Assembly (NCBI GenBank): GCA_031286615.1
Contig: JAITUA010000021.1
Span: 62,001 to 126,000 of the forward strand
Direction of reading: 5' to 3'
Source: Chryseobacterium sp.
GTDB taxonomy: Bacteria; Bacteroidota; Bacteroidia; Flavobacteriales; Weeksellaceae
Length of the DNA: 64,000 nt
The notes under the pieces were generated by a model. The model saw only the letters and a program-made list of their open reading frames with translations, was not told the DNA's origin and ran no database searches. Shown here one piece after another: positions 25,172-33,707 of this stretch. Both the position numbers and the translations under genes were made by a program. The stretch's first letter is position 1, and each line of letters starts with the position of its first letter.

Positions 25172-25198
25172 AAACAACAAATTTTAATATATCTTGAG

Positions 25199-25222
25199 AA
25201 CCTCGCTTCTAGCGGGGTTTTC
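25199..25222 (+). terminator. Intrinsic terminator after the susCD pair
   Basis: AACCTCGCT and AGCGGGGTT pair with one mismatch around TCT and are followed by a T-rich stretch. Confidence 0.7.
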
Positions 25223-25275
25223 CTTTTGATGTATAAGTAACAATGAAAATTATTTTCAAAATTTAAAATAAATAA

Positions 25276-25317
25276 TTGGCAGATTAAAAATAAATTATAA
25301 CTTTGTAATTCAAAGTT
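25276..25317 (+). promoter_or_regulatory. Promoter with overlapping palindromic operator (site 1)
   Basis: TTG at 25276-25278, 19 bases, then TAACTTTG at 25298-25305 matches the Bacteroidota promoter. The palindrome ACTTTG-TAATT-CAAAGT (25300-25316) overlaps the -7 box, as expected for a repressor site. The same 17-bp sequence, inverted, recurs at 26879-26895. Both flank the winged-helix regulator gene at 26566. Confidence 0.7.
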
Positions 25318-25323
25318 CTTTTT

Positions 25324-25941
25324 ATGGAGACAAAAAACTATCACGAAGATTTATCCCATATCCGTTCCATGATGGAGCGATCTTCAAGATTCATTTCTTT
25401 AAGTGGATTATCCGGAGTTGTTGCAGGATTAACGGCAATTATTGGAGCTATATATGTGTATTTTGTTTTTCAGAGGGAAGGAATCAGTTATTTTGACGGA
25501 GATAGAAATATTCTTGGACCGGCCTTGGTTAAAGAACTTGTTGTGATTGGAATAGTTATTTTAGTAGTTGCTATTCTTAGTGGTTACATTTTTACCGCTC
25601 ATAAAAGTAAAAAGAAAGGATTGAAGATCTGGGATGCTACTACAAAACGGCTTTTGATTACCTTTGCAGTTCCTTTGATAGCAGGAGGAGTTTTTTGCCT
25701 TGCGCTTCTTTATCATCATCTTTTTGTTTTCATCGCTCCGGCAACATTGATTTTTTATGGACTGGCTTTGGTAGCAGCAGAACGCTATACATTAAGGGAT
25801 GTAAAGTATTTAGGATATCTTGAGATCATTTTAGGACTTATTTCTTTATTCTTTTTAGGATGGGGATTGTTGTTCTGGGCAATTGGTTTCGGAGTTTTGC
25901 ATATTGTCTATGGATTGATTATGCATAAGAAATATAAGTAA
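25324..25941 (+). CDS. Multi-pass membrane protein of unknown function
   Basis: A 205-residue protein with about five to six membrane helices (from LSGVVAGLTAIIGAIYVYFVF to FLGWGLLFWAIGFGVLHIVYG). A short N-terminal cytoplasmic segment (NYHEDLSHIRSMMERSSRF) precedes the first helix; this arrangement is common in Bacteroidota proteins encoded next to small winged-helix regulators. It is the first gene of a run that includes such a regulator at 26566 and has a good promoter with an overlapping palindrome. Function is unknown. Confidence 0.75.
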   Translation: METKNYHEDLSHIRSMMERSSRFISLSGLSGVVAGLTAIIGAIYVYFVFQREGISYFDGDRNILGPALVKELVVIGIVILVVAILSGYIFTAHKSKKKGLKIWDATTKRLLITFAVPLIAGGVFCLALLYHHLFVFIAPATLIFYGLALVAAERYTLRDVKYLGYLEIILGLISLFFLGWGLLFWAIGFGVLHIVYGLIMHKKYK

Positions 25942-25945
25942 TAAA

Positions 25946-26560
25946 GTGAATAGATTTTTCAAATATCTCCTGATAATCATTTCTGTAATTGGAGGAGTAT
26001 TCTTGATTGGTTCTATTGTAACGGTTTTAATGATTGGTTGTGCCTTTGGAAGTTTTGACAAAAGTTATTCGGTGACTGAATTAAAGGATGAATATTATTC
26101 AAAAGAAGCTGAAATCAAAGATTTAATAAATTATTATAACAAAATCAAGCCTGAAAATTATTCTGTAGATATAGAATTTAAAAATGATAAAATACTTGAA
26201 AGATTAAGAATAACATATAAAGATTCATCCAATGTGGTTTATCAAGACTGGAATGTAAGTTCTAATGTTTTATTTACAGAAAAGCTTAAAGGTATAGCAG
26301 GATGGAACGAAGAACAGATTGCCGTTTTAAAAAATAAATTAGATAAAGCAAACTGTATTTCTGTAGAAGATGGAGAACCTTTGAAAATAGGCTTTAAAAG
26401 AAGTGGCTTAGGAATGTTTTCTTTTAACGTTTTTCAAGAAATGAATACTGACCGAAGTAAATATAATGACGGTTGTGAATATATATTGGTAAACAGAAAT
26501 TTAGCTTTTCAATACGGAGGAGGAGCAATCGGAAATCAATGTTTTCCCAATAAAAATTAA
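25946..26560 (+). CDS. Membrane-anchored hypothetical protein
   Basis: A 204-residue protein with a GTG start and one N-terminal membrane segment (YLLIIISVIGGVFLIGSIVTVLMIGCA). The rest is predicted periplasmic or extracytoplasmic, with mixed helix and strand (YYNKIKPENYSVDIEFKNDK). No family is recognised. It lies 4 bases after the membrane gene and 5 bases before the regulator, so all three are probably translated from one mRNA. Confidence 0.7.
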   Translation: MNRFFKYLLIIISVIGGVFLIGSIVTVLMIGCAFGSFDKSYSVTELKDEYYSKEAEIKDLINYYNKIKPENYSVDIEFKNDKILERLRITYKDSSNVVYQDWNVSSNVLFTEKLKGIAGWNEEQIAVLKNKLDKANCISVEDGEPLKIGFKRSGLGMFSFNVFQEMNTDRSKYNDGCEYILVNRNLAFQYGGGAIGNQCFPNKN

Positions 26561-26565
26561 AAATT

Positions 26566-26856
26566 ATGATTAAAATAAATCAACTCAATAAAGAATTCGA
26601 AAGCCGTGTAAGACTGGGCATCATGTCCGTTCTTATGGTCAACGACTGGGTTGATTTTTCAGAAATGAAAGGCTTACTTGGAATTACAGATGGAAATCTG
26701 GCCAGTCACAGCAATGCGCTGGAGAAAGCAGGATATATTGAAGTGAAAAAAGAATTTGTCGGGAAAAAACCCAAGACATCTTACCGTGTTACACAAAATG
26801 GACGACAGGCGTTTACAGAACATTTGGATGCTCTTGAGAAATTACTGGGACGATAG
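26566..26856 (+). CDS. Winged-helix transcriptional regulator
   Basis: A 96-residue winged-helix DNA-binding protein of the HTH_34 / ArsR-MarR-like type: LNKEFESRVRLGIMSVLMVN, recognition region LLGITDGNLASHSNALEKAG, and wing KKEFVGKKPKTSYRVTQNG. Regulators of this size usually act as dimers repressing an adjacent membrane-protein gene. Two copies of a palindrome (ACTTTG, 5 bases, CAAAGT) lie before the first gene of its operon and just after its own gene, so autorepression plus control of the downstream genes is a reasonable inference. Confidence 0.85.
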   Translation: MIKINQLNKEFESRVRLGIMSVLMVNDWVDFSEMKGLLGITDGNLASHSNALEKAGYIEVKKEFVGKKPKTSYRVTQNGRQAFTEHLDALEKLLGR

Positions 26857-26876
26857 TCCTATATTTTTTTGAAAAC

Positions 26877-26895
26877 TAACTTTGAATTACAAAGT
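26877..26895 (+). promoter_or_regulatory. -7-like box with overlapping palindrome (site 2)
   Basis: TAACTTTG (26877-26884) overlaps ACTTTG-AATTA-CAAAGT (26879-26895), the exact reverse complement of the palindrome at 25300-25316. No convincing TTG is seen at the -33 spacing. It lies 27 bases before the next gene. Confidence 0.6.
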
Positions 26896-26921
26896 ACTTT
26901 ATAATTTAAAACTTAAATAAA

Positions 26922-27212
26922 ATGATAACACAAAAACAAAAAACAGTTACAATTTATGCCCTTCCACTGGTTTTACTATGTATTCCATTGCTGGGAAATC
27001 TATTTTCTAAAGAAATAAACTGGTCAGCTTCCGATTTTCTGATTGCAGGAGCTTTACTCTTTGCAACAGCTTTTTTGATCAACCTGGTCAGAAACAAAAT
27101 CAAAAAACAAAGTCAGAAAGTTTTGATCTGCATTTTCATTTTGCTGGCTCTTGCATTGATCTGGATTGAACTAGCGGTAGGAGTTTTCGGAAGTCCATTT
27201 GCCGGAAGCTAA
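26922..27212 (+). CDS. Small membrane protein, three predicted helices
   Basis: A 96-residue protein with hydrophobic segments TIYALPLVLLCIPLLGNLF, FLIAGALLFATAFLINLV and VLICIFILLALALIWIELAVG. No family is recognised with certainty. It follows the second palindrome and begins a run of membrane genes that continues to 30484. Confidence 0.7.
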   Translation: MITQKQKTVTIYALPLVLLCIPLLGNLFSKEINWSASDFLIAGALLFATAFLINLVRNKIKKQSQKVLICIFILLALALIWIELAVGVFGSPFAGS

Positions 27213-27244
27213 AATTGACTTTGCTTATTAACTAAATCTGAATA

Positions 27245-27571
27245 ATGATGAAAGAAATAATAAATCAAAAAATAGTAAAAGGCCAGGAAATTCTATACTT
27301 CGGAAAGTCTCTGTTTGCAGTGTGTTTGGTATTGGGTAGCCTGTGTCTTATTGGGTATTTAACAACAAGGATGAAAGAATTTGCCATAGGAGGATATATG
27401 CTGCTAATTTTTGGAACATTTTTGAACCTATTGGTGATACTTGGGCTGTTGATCTATGGTTTCGTATACAGATCAAGATTGAATGAATGTCTGAAAGCTA
27501 TTGGTATCCTTTTGATCAATATACCCATTGCAATTCTTTATACAGCCATAGGACTTAATAGTCTGCATTAA
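27245..27571 (+). CDS. Small membrane protein (similar in layout to the one at 28073)
   Basis: A 108-residue protein with three predicted membrane helices (LFAVCLVLGSLCLIGYLT, GGYMLLIFGTFLNLLVILGLLIYGF, AIGILLINIPIAILYTAIGL). The same layout and the LLxNIPI(A/T)xLY motif recur in the protein at 28073-28399, so the two are probably diverged duplicates flanking the COQ4-like gene. Confidence 0.7.
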   Translation: MMKEIINQKIVKGQEILYFGKSLFAVCLVLGSLCLIGYLTTRMKEFAIGGYMLLIFGTFLNLLVILGLLIYGFVYRSRLNECLKAIGILLINIPIAILYTAIGLNSLH

Positions 27572-27583
27572 AATAAATACACT

Positions 27584-28069
27584 ATGAAAAAAATACGCGT
27601 TCAGTTTCTGCTTTTTGTGTACAATAAAACCCAAAAACTATACAGAAAATACTTTAAAAAGAAAAAAAGACAATGGCAGTTCAATGAAAAACAGCTGCTG
27701 GAATTTCAGGAAGACTCTCTCGGAAGAAAACTGGGAGAATTCTACAGAAAGCATGGGTTTTCAATGATCCCTAAAATGGAAAACCATGATGTACATCATC
27801 TGATCACCGGCTGTGGAACCAACTTCGAGGATGAAATTGCCATGCAGTATCTTCTTTTAGGAAATGGTAAGCTTAATGCACATCTTTTGGCTGCAATCGT
27901 TTTAGGAACAATTATTCTGCCTGAATATGTGAAAATTTATATCAAAGCCTATAAAAAAGGGCAGAGTATGCGTGCTTTCCATCATTGGGACTTTGAAGGA
28001 CTGTTGAGCCAGAAGTATGAACATGTAATGGATTTTATTCAGCAGAAAGAAACTATTGTTCTTCATTAA
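27584..28069 (+). CDS. COQ4-like protein
   Basis: A 161-residue protein with the exact COQ4 metal motif HDxxH-x11-E: HDVHH at about residue 68 and the Glu in NFEDE 12 residues later. The C-terminal helices (NAHLLAAIVLGTIILPEYV, then GQSMRAFHHWDFEGLL) also fit. COQ4 takes part in ubiquinone synthesis, but Flavobacteriia use menaquinone, so the role here must differ. It lies between two similar small membrane genes with gaps of 12 and 3 bases. Confidence 0.78.
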   Translation: MKKIRVQFLLFVYNKTQKLYRKYFKKKKRQWQFNEKQLLEFQEDSLGRKLGEFYRKHGFSMIPKMENHDVHHLITGCGTNFEDEIAMQYLLLGNGKLNAHLLAAIVLGTIILPEYVKIYIKAYKKGQSMRAFHHWDFEGLLSQKYEHVMDFIQQKETIVLH

Positions 28070-28072
28070 AAC

Positions 28073-28399
28073 ATGGATATGATGGGAAAAATAAAATTCA
28101 GCCCGCTTGGGAAAAGATCGTTCATCATTTCTTTTGTCTTGGGAACGCTTCTACTGGTTGCGTTTTGGTTGATAAGAGCAGAATTTTTTATTGAACTTGG
28201 CTTTTATTATGTACTTGTAACCGCTGTGATCAATATGTTTATTCTTTTGCATGAGCTTATTATCTATCTTACTGACGTTTCAGACCAGAAGGCATCCGGC
28301 AATTCAGTTCTCCTCCTGCTGGCCAATATTCCGATAACAGCCTTATACTTCTATATAATGACACAGTTCACCTGGATCGATGAGGTTCTCAAAATTTAA
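28073..28399 (+). CDS. Small membrane protein (probable paralogue of 27245-27571)
   Basis: A 108-residue protein with three predicted helices (SFIISFVLGTLLLVAFWLI, YYVLVTAVINMFILLHELIIYL, VLLLLANIPITALYFYIM). It starts three bases after the COQ4-like gene. The shared NIPI(A/T)xLY segment suggests descent from the same ancestor as the gene before COQ4. Function is unknown. Confidence 0.7.
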   Translation: MDMMGKIKFSPLGKRSFIISFVLGTLLLVAFWLIRAEFFIELGFYYVLVTAVINMFILLHELIIYLTDVSDQKASGNSVLLLLANIPITALYFYIMTQFTWIDEVLKI

Positions 28400-28429
28400 T
28401 TCTTTCAATCTTTTAAAATTTTAAATATC

Positions 28430-29800
28430 ATGAAAACACATCACTATATATTTCTTACCGCCATCCTGTTTGTTATTGTCTTCTACGATCAGGATGTTGG
28501 CTTGAATCTTGGAATTCTGGGAATCATTTATGCAGTATTAACCCTGTTTAAAACTCCTGAGAAAAATAAAACCAAAACCCTGTATTTTCTTTTTACAACA
28601 AGTATTTTATCCAGTATTGCATTTGCATGGTATGGAGATTTCCCTTCCTTTATTGCAGTAGTAAGCTCATTACTTTTGTTGGGATATAAATCGAAAAACA
28701 GGAGATTGAAAATTCTATTTTTGATTCCGGTTTTTATTGTAAACTGCTGCACTTCATTCTGCCGCTTTTTCAGTTTTGACGAATGGCTTCCCAAAAAGAA
28801 TATTCCTGGATTATGGCAAAAAACGTTCGCTTTCATTTTAATTCCGTTGGTGCTGGTTTCCGTTTTCTTCGGAATTTATTCAGCAGGAAGTGACCATTTT
28901 GCAGCCCTTTTCACAAATTATGAATTGGATATTAATCTGTGGCAGGTATTCTGTCTCTTTGTATTAGGCTTTTTTATTGCCTTTAACTACTGGAACTATG
29001 CTGTGGAAAAACTCATCTACAAAAACAACCATTTTTTGGATAATGATTTTCAAAACGATTCCCGGATACCGAAGGCTACCTATTCCTTTCTTGATCTCAG
29101 TGCCGAAAGAATGAGCGGGGTAATATCCTTTGTTTTGCTGAATATTTTATTGATTTTCTTTATTATTACTTACAATTATGAACAGTTTTATGAAACCGTA
29201 AAAACACCCGTTCAGCTTTCAGAAGAAACCCATGAAAGAGTGAATGCCGTAATTATGTCTATCATAATGGCTATTCTGGTCATCATGTTTTACTTTAAAT
29301 CAGGATTTAATTTTGATCCGAAAGCCGGATTACTGAAAATCCTAGCCAAAATCTGGATTTTCCTCAATGCTATACTTGTCATATCTGCCGCTGTTAAAAA
29401 TTATGAGTATATCGTGAATTATGCATTTACTTATAAAAGATTAGGTGTTTTTGCTTTCCTTATTTTATCAATAGTGGGTCTTGCTTTGACCTATCTTAAA
29501 ATTCAAAAGAAGAAGAGAAATATATTCCTTGTCAATACAATGGTGTGGTATTTCTATGGAACCATTTTAGTGTGCAGTTACTTCAATTGGGGTGGCTTCA
29601 TTACCTCCCAGAATATGAAAAGAAACGATTTTGCGGTCAACTATCATTTAACATCTGTTAATTTCAGCGAAAAAGCTCTGTTGAAATATGCGGACGAAAA
29701 AAATGATCAGAAACTTAAAAAGACTTTGCAGACGAAAGTGAACAGAGAAAAGTCCAAAACATTCCTTTCAAAGATTATCTATTACCAAATCATTCAATAA
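28430..29800 (+). CDS. DUF4153/DUF4173-type polytopic membrane protein
   Basis: A 456-residue protein with about eleven membrane helices. It fits the DUF4153/DUF4173 family: a long series of N-terminal helices, a central LDLSAERMSGVISFVLLNIL segment and VNYAFTYKRLGVFAFLILSIVG near the C-terminus, then an extracytoplasmic tail. The family has no known biochemical role to my knowledge. It ends 6 bases before the DUF1361 gene and is in one operon with the preceding small membrane genes. Confidence 0.75.
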   Translation: MKTHHYIFLTAILFVIVFYDQDVGLNLGILGIIYAVLTLFKTPEKNKTKTLYFLFTTSILSSIAFAWYGDFPSFIAVVSSLLLLGYKSKNRRLKILFLIPVFIVNCCTSFCRFFSFDEWLPKKNIPGLWQKTFAFILIPLVLVSVFFGIYSAGSDHFAALFTNYELDINLWQVFCLFVLGFFIAFNYWNYAVEKLIYKNNHFLDNDFQNDSRIPKATYSFLDLSAERMSGVISFVLLNILLIFFIITYNYEQFYETVKTPVQLSEETHERVNAVIMSIIMAILVIMFYFKSGFNFDPKAGLLKILAKIWIFLNAILVISAAVKNYEYIVNYAFTYKRLGVFAFLILSIVGLALTYLKIQKKKRNIFLVNTMVWYFYGTILVCSYFNWGGFITSQNMKRNDFAVNYHLTSVNFSEKALLKYADEKNDQKLKKTLQTKVNREKSKTFLSKIIYYQIIQ

Positions 29801-29806
29801 CCGGTC

Positions 29807-30484
29807 ATGAAAAAGCTCGTTGCCTCTTCAAGGTTTAAAATCAATATGCTGCTTATATTGATGACGGTATTCTGTTTCAGTCTCTCAGCTTTTAGGTACT
29901 ACATCAGTGATACAAAGGTGTTTTTGTTTCTCAATTGGAATCTTTTTCTGGCATGGATTCCTTTATTACTAAGTTCCTTTATTCTTGCCTTTAATATCAA
30001 AAGCAAAATCTCACTGATCTTTATTATTATCGTCTGGATTTTGTTCTTCCCCAATTCACCTTATATTCTCACAGACCTTTTTCATCTGAGAGCGAGGAAT
30101 TCAGTACCGATATGGTATGATCTGATTGTCATTCTTTCCTATGCCTGGACAGGACTGATCTGTGGTTTTATAAGTCTTAATGATATTGAAAAAAGCCTTT
30201 CTGAATATGGTAAAAGAAACAGTATCAACGTAATAATAATATTCTTTCTTTTCATGAGCAGTTTTGGAGTGTATCTGGGAAGGTTTTTAAGATGGAATAG
30301 CTGGGATGTGCTCAATAATCCTTTCGGTCTGTTCTCTGATATTGTAGTACGGTTTATCTATCCGCTGGAATATACCAAGACGTGGGGTGTCACTCTTTTG
30401 ATGGGAATTATGCTCAACTTCATGTATTTTACATTTAAATGGGTTGAAACAAATAATGATAGAGTACTGAAGTTGGAAAAATAA
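29807..30484 (+). CDS. DUF1361 membrane protein
   Basis: A 225-residue protein with seven or so membrane helices and the DUF1361 signature WILFFPNSPYILTDLFHLRA. Arg-rich loops (YLGRFLRWNSWDVLNNPFGL) are also typical. The function of the family is unknown. It closes the membrane-protein run that began at 25324. Confidence 0.85.
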   Translation: MKKLVASSRFKINMLLILMTVFCFSLSAFRYYISDTKVFLFLNWNLFLAWIPLLLSSFILAFNIKSKISLIFIIIVWILFFPNSPYILTDLFHLRARNSVPIWYDLIVILSYAWTGLICGFISLNDIEKSLSEYGKRNSINVIIIFFLFMSSFGVYLGRFLRWNSWDVLNNPFGLFSDIVVRFIYPLEYTKTWGVTLLMGIMLNFMYFTFKWVETNNDRVLKLEK

Positions 30485-30568
30485 ATCATTATATAGGATT
30501 GGAACAGTTTTAGCATTTAATAGAACTCACCAGAATGATATATTGGTACATTCTTAAACTTAATTATT

Positions 30569-31108
30569 ATGAAAAAAAGCTTATTGTTAATTCCATTGAT
30601 TATTATTTCATGTAAAAAAGAACCTGCCGTAACAACCGTTCAGGATAAGGATTCTACAGTTGTTACAGAAATGCCGGATTCTGTTGTAAAAGCAGATTCT
30701 GCAGCATTGAGAAAAAGAGATTCAATCATTAACAATGCTCCGGCTACCAAAGAAGTTTTGCGTAAAGGCGTAATGAGAACTGAAAAAGATGGTCAGATTA
30801 TAAGAATTGCAGATGCTACCCAGCTTCCTTTCACTTTGGGAGAAGAATTTAAAAAAGATGATCAGGAGATGGTTTTAAAACTCACACATTACGACCGCCC
30901 GAATATCAAAGCAAAAATTTCAACCAAAGAGAAAGAGTTCAATATCCGTTTCAATCAGATTAAACTTCCTAATGGAGACTATGACGGGCCTTTCGGAAGA
31001 GAAATTACTTACGATACTCCCGGGAAAGGTGAAGTATGGCTGATTATCGGTAAAAGTAATATGGCTTCAGGAAATACCAAGGGAAGCTTTACCATAACTG
31101 TAGAATAA
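30569..31108 (+). CDS. Hypothetical lipoprotein
   Basis: A 179-residue protein with a very short signal and lipobox (LLLIPLIIISC, Cys at about residue 15). A Ser/Asp/Val-rich linker (DKDSTVVTEMPDSVVKADSA) leads to a beta-rich C-terminal domain (FTLGEEFKKDDQEMVLKLTH, then GEVWLIIGKSNMASGNTKGS). No family is recognised. It is preceded by its own spacer and probably transcribed with the next lipoprotein gene. Confidence 0.7.
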   Translation: MKKSLLLIPLIIISCKKEPAVTTVQDKDSTVVTEMPDSVVKADSAALRKRDSIINNAPATKEVLRKGVMRTEKDGQIIRIADATQLPFTLGEEFKKDDQEMVLKLTHYDRPNIKAKISTKEKEFNIRFNQIKLPNGDYDGPFGREITYDTPGKGEVWLIIGKSNMASGNTKGSFTITVE

Positions 31109-31167
31109 GTCGAAATCAATTTGGTACAATTTCTGCAAACTAAATTCTAAGTTTAAAATTTACAATT

Positions 31168-31680
31168 ATGAAAAATATAGTTCTAACAGCAATGGCCGCT
31201 TCAGCTGTACTCGTAAGTTGCGGAACCGTACAGTCGCTGGTTCAGAATACATTTCCATACACCACGAATGTTTTAGTGTCTACAGGTGTTCCTGCAGATA
31301 AAGAAGTTTCTTCCACTGCAACGGCTACCAATGTACAGACATGGTTCGGAGGAAATAACAATGCAAAGATTAAAGACGTAAGAATTTCAGATGCTAAAAT
31401 TTCTGTTGTATCCCCTTCAGGAGGAAATCTGAGTGCATTCAAAACCGTTAAAATATACGTTTCATCCAACGGAACAGGAGAAAGACTGATAGCATCACGC
31501 TCCAATATATCTACCAACTCTTCCAGCTTAAATCTGGATCTGAACGATACAGGATTTCTGGATGAAATTGTAAAAAGCTCAGGATTGACCGTAAGAACAG
31601 TCTATGAACTGAAGAATCAAACCTCTTCAGACATGAACATTAAAGTCGCCCTGAATTTCAGCAGCGTTCCTGCGAAATAA
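31168..31680 (+). CDS. Hypothetical lipoprotein
   Basis: A 170-residue protein with a lipobox (AVLVSC, Cys at about residue 18) followed by a Ser/Thr-rich beta domain with KIKDVRISDAKISVVSPSGG and KTVKIYVSSNGTGERLIAS, resembling late-embryogenesis-like or immunoglobulin-like beta sandwiches. No enzyme motif is seen. A bidirectional terminator separates it from the convergent protease gene. Confidence 0.7.
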   Translation: MKNIVLTAMAASAVLVSCGTVQSLVQNTFPYTTNVLVSTGVPADKEVSSTATATNVQTWFGGNNNAKIKDVRISDAKISVVSPSGGNLSAFKTVKIYVSSNGTGERLIASRSNISTNSSSLNLDLNDTGFLDEIVKSSGLTVRTVYELKNQTSSDMNIKVALNFSSVPAK

Positions 31681-31701
31681 CCGGATAAAAAATAATAATA
31701 A

Positions 31702-31733
31702 AAACCCTCTTCCAGTATTCTGAAAGAGGGTTT
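31702..31733. terminator. Bidirectional intrinsic terminator
   Basis: AAACCCTCTT and AAGAGGGTTT form a perfect 10-bp stem between two convergent genes, with A-rich sequence before and T-containing sequence after it. Confidence 0.8.
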
Positions 31734-31763
31734 GATGTGAAGTAAAATGTATAAAAATCTTTT

Positions 31764-33422
31764 TTAAAGTTTTGTGAATTTTTCAACAACTCTTCTTTGG
31801 CCTTCATTGATATTGATGATATATTGACCAGTCGGCAGTTGTGAAATATCAATTTTTTCATTAGGCAAAACAGAACTTTTGATTACTGTTCGTCCCTGAA
31901 GGTTGATGATTTCAAAATCCAGTTTTTTGTTTTCTGTACTTTGAATGGCAATAGTACTGCTGGATGGATTAGGGTAGATTTTTACCTCCAGTGCAGATAA
32001 TGTTTTTACAGGAGTTGCAAATTTACTCTCCAATTGCAGTATCGCATTTTTCACATTGGGAAGAGGCCCGATTTTCTGCCCCGTTACAGTACCTCCCTGA
32101 GGAATTCCCGTAGAAATTAAAAGGTTTTTCATCGCAGACGGTGTTAAGTTCTGACCTGTAGTCTGACGATAGAAAGACTGAATTAAAATAGCTGCAGAAG
32201 ATACTACAGGTGTTGCAGAACTTGTACCGCTAAAATAATTATAAGTTCTGTTGTTATCATTGTCATATTTGGCATAAGAACCATACCCTGCAGCAAGAAC
32301 GCTGCTTCCCCAGCCCTGAACGTCCACTCTGTTTCCATAAGTACTGAAACTTAATTTTGAATGGGTAGTATTAGGAGATCCTGCTCCTACAATGATAGCA
32401 CCGCTATTTCCTCTGGCAAGATAAGTTGCATAAAACGGATCATCCAGATTCTGATTTCCGTTACCCGCAGCTGCAATGATAATAATTCCTGAATCAGTAG
32501 CAGCTTTCGTAAGATCCCAGATTACTTTATCATACTCTGCAGGACAATATTGGCCATCTTTTCCTCCGGTCTGCATTTCATACAGAATAATATCGCCTGC
32601 CTGAGAAGCATTAATAGATCTGCTCACGGCAGAAGCTCTGTTGTAGCCCACAGTGGTCCACTCCATATATCCTTTTATTTCAGAAGTATTGTAAGCAGCT
32701 CCTGTAAGACCGATATTATCTTTTATTGAACCTAAAATACTCACTACTGCAGTTCCGTGGTCACGGTAATTATTATTGGCTAATCCCGCATTCGGAGAAT
32801 ATCCCGGTTCCAGCTGTATAGAGTTTTGGTTGCTAAGCATCTCATGAGTTTTGTAAAAACCATATTCTACATCTCTCACACGAATATTCTGTCCGGTGAT
32901 TCCTCTTGACCAGGCATATTTTGCATTGATTCCCGGGTTGTCATTCAGATAAGTCTGAATGCTTTCCAGATCAGGTGTTGCTACAAAAGCATTAATCAAA
33001 GGAGGTTCAATAGGAGTCGCACTCATCACAGATACATATTCTATTTCAGGGAACCTTTCAAGGCTGTGAATGATTTTCTGAGTAGTCTCTTCGTTTTGAA
33101 GAGGCAGATCTGCCTTATAAATTCTTTTCAGTTTTTCTACAGATTCTGAAGAGTTTCCGATAGCTTTGCTGCTTCTGGCCATTTCATCAAGTTTATTATC
33201 TGTAAAATCCAGATCGTACTTGAATGAAATATTGTTTTCTCTTGAAAATCTCTCCAGGTCAGCATTTCTGCTGAATGCAGTTTTTTCTGAATTAATGCCC
33301 TTTGAAAAGCATACATAGATGATGGAATTTTGGTCCTGATTCAGCTTGGGCTGACTGTCCTGACCAAAAGACAAGGAAGAGCAGAACGCAAATAATGCGA
33401 AAAGGTTGATTTTTGTTTTCAT
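31764..33422 (-). CDS. S8 (subtilisin-like) protease with T9SS sorting domain
   Basis: A 552-residue secreted protease. The signal peptide is at residues 1-20. The triad is visible as Asp in RVRDVEYG (about 181), His in RDHGTAVVSILG (about 221) and Ser in FSGTSSATPVVS (about 402). The first motif is atypical, because the usual V-I-D-T-G is replaced by V-R-D-V-E. Residues 20-150 may be a propeptide. The C-terminal 75 residues are a T9SS type A domain (VKIYPNPSSSTIAI, then LPTGQYIININEGQRRVVEK). It probably degrades external protein. Confidence 0.9.
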   Translation of the reverse strand: MKTKINLFALFAFCSSLSFGQDSQPKLNQDQNSIIYVCFSKGINSEKTAFSRNADLERFSRENNISFKYDLDFTDNKLDEMARSSKAIGNSSESVEKLKRIYKADLPLQNEETTQKIIHSLERFPEIEYVSVMSATPIEPPLINAFVATPDLESIQTYLNDNPGINAKYAWSRGITGQNIRVRDVEYGFYKTHEMLSNQNSIQLEPGYSPNAGLANNNYRDHGTAVVSILGSIKDNIGLTGAAYNTSEIKGYMEWTTVGYNRASAVSRSINASQAGDIILYEMQTGGKDGQYCPAEYDKVIWDLTKAATDSGIIIIAAAGNGNQNLDDPFYATYLARGNSGAIIVGAGSPNTTHSKLSFSTYGNRVDVQGWGSSVLAAGYGSYAKYDNDNNRTYNYFSGTSSATPVVSSAAILIQSFYRQTTGQNLTPSAMKNLLISTGIPQGGTVTGQKIGPLPNVKNAILQLESKFATPVKTLSALEVKIYPNPSSSTIAIQSTENKKLDFEIINLQGRTVIKSSVLPNEKIDISQLPTGQYIININEGQRRVVEKFTKL

Positions 33423-33623
33423 ACGATTTTGTTAAATGGTTGTAAATCAGTTTTGATTTATACCAAAAATAATAATAAAATGAAAACAAATCACATTTTT
33501 GTGAATTTATTTTTTATTTTTTTAAATTACTCCCTTATCTGGAAAGACCTTCATCAATTCTTTATAATAAAACTTCATTAGTTTCAAAAAGTTGTGGGGG
33601 AAATATACTTTGTATGATTACAA

Positions 33624-33652
33624 AAAACCATCCAGAATCACTGGATGGTTTT
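33624..33652. terminator. Stem-loop in the protease-dtd spacer
   Basis: AAAACCATCCAG and CTGGATGGTTTT form a perfect 12-bp stem with a 5-base loop. It lies after the dtd stop on the minus strand (T-rich reading that way) and before the divergent end of the protease promoter region, so it likely terminates dtd. The rest of the 285-base spacer shows no gene. Confidence 0.75.
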
Positions 33653-33707
33653 GTTGAGGTATACAGGTTAGTTTTTAAAAATCATCAAACTTATAAATTT
33701 ATAAGTA

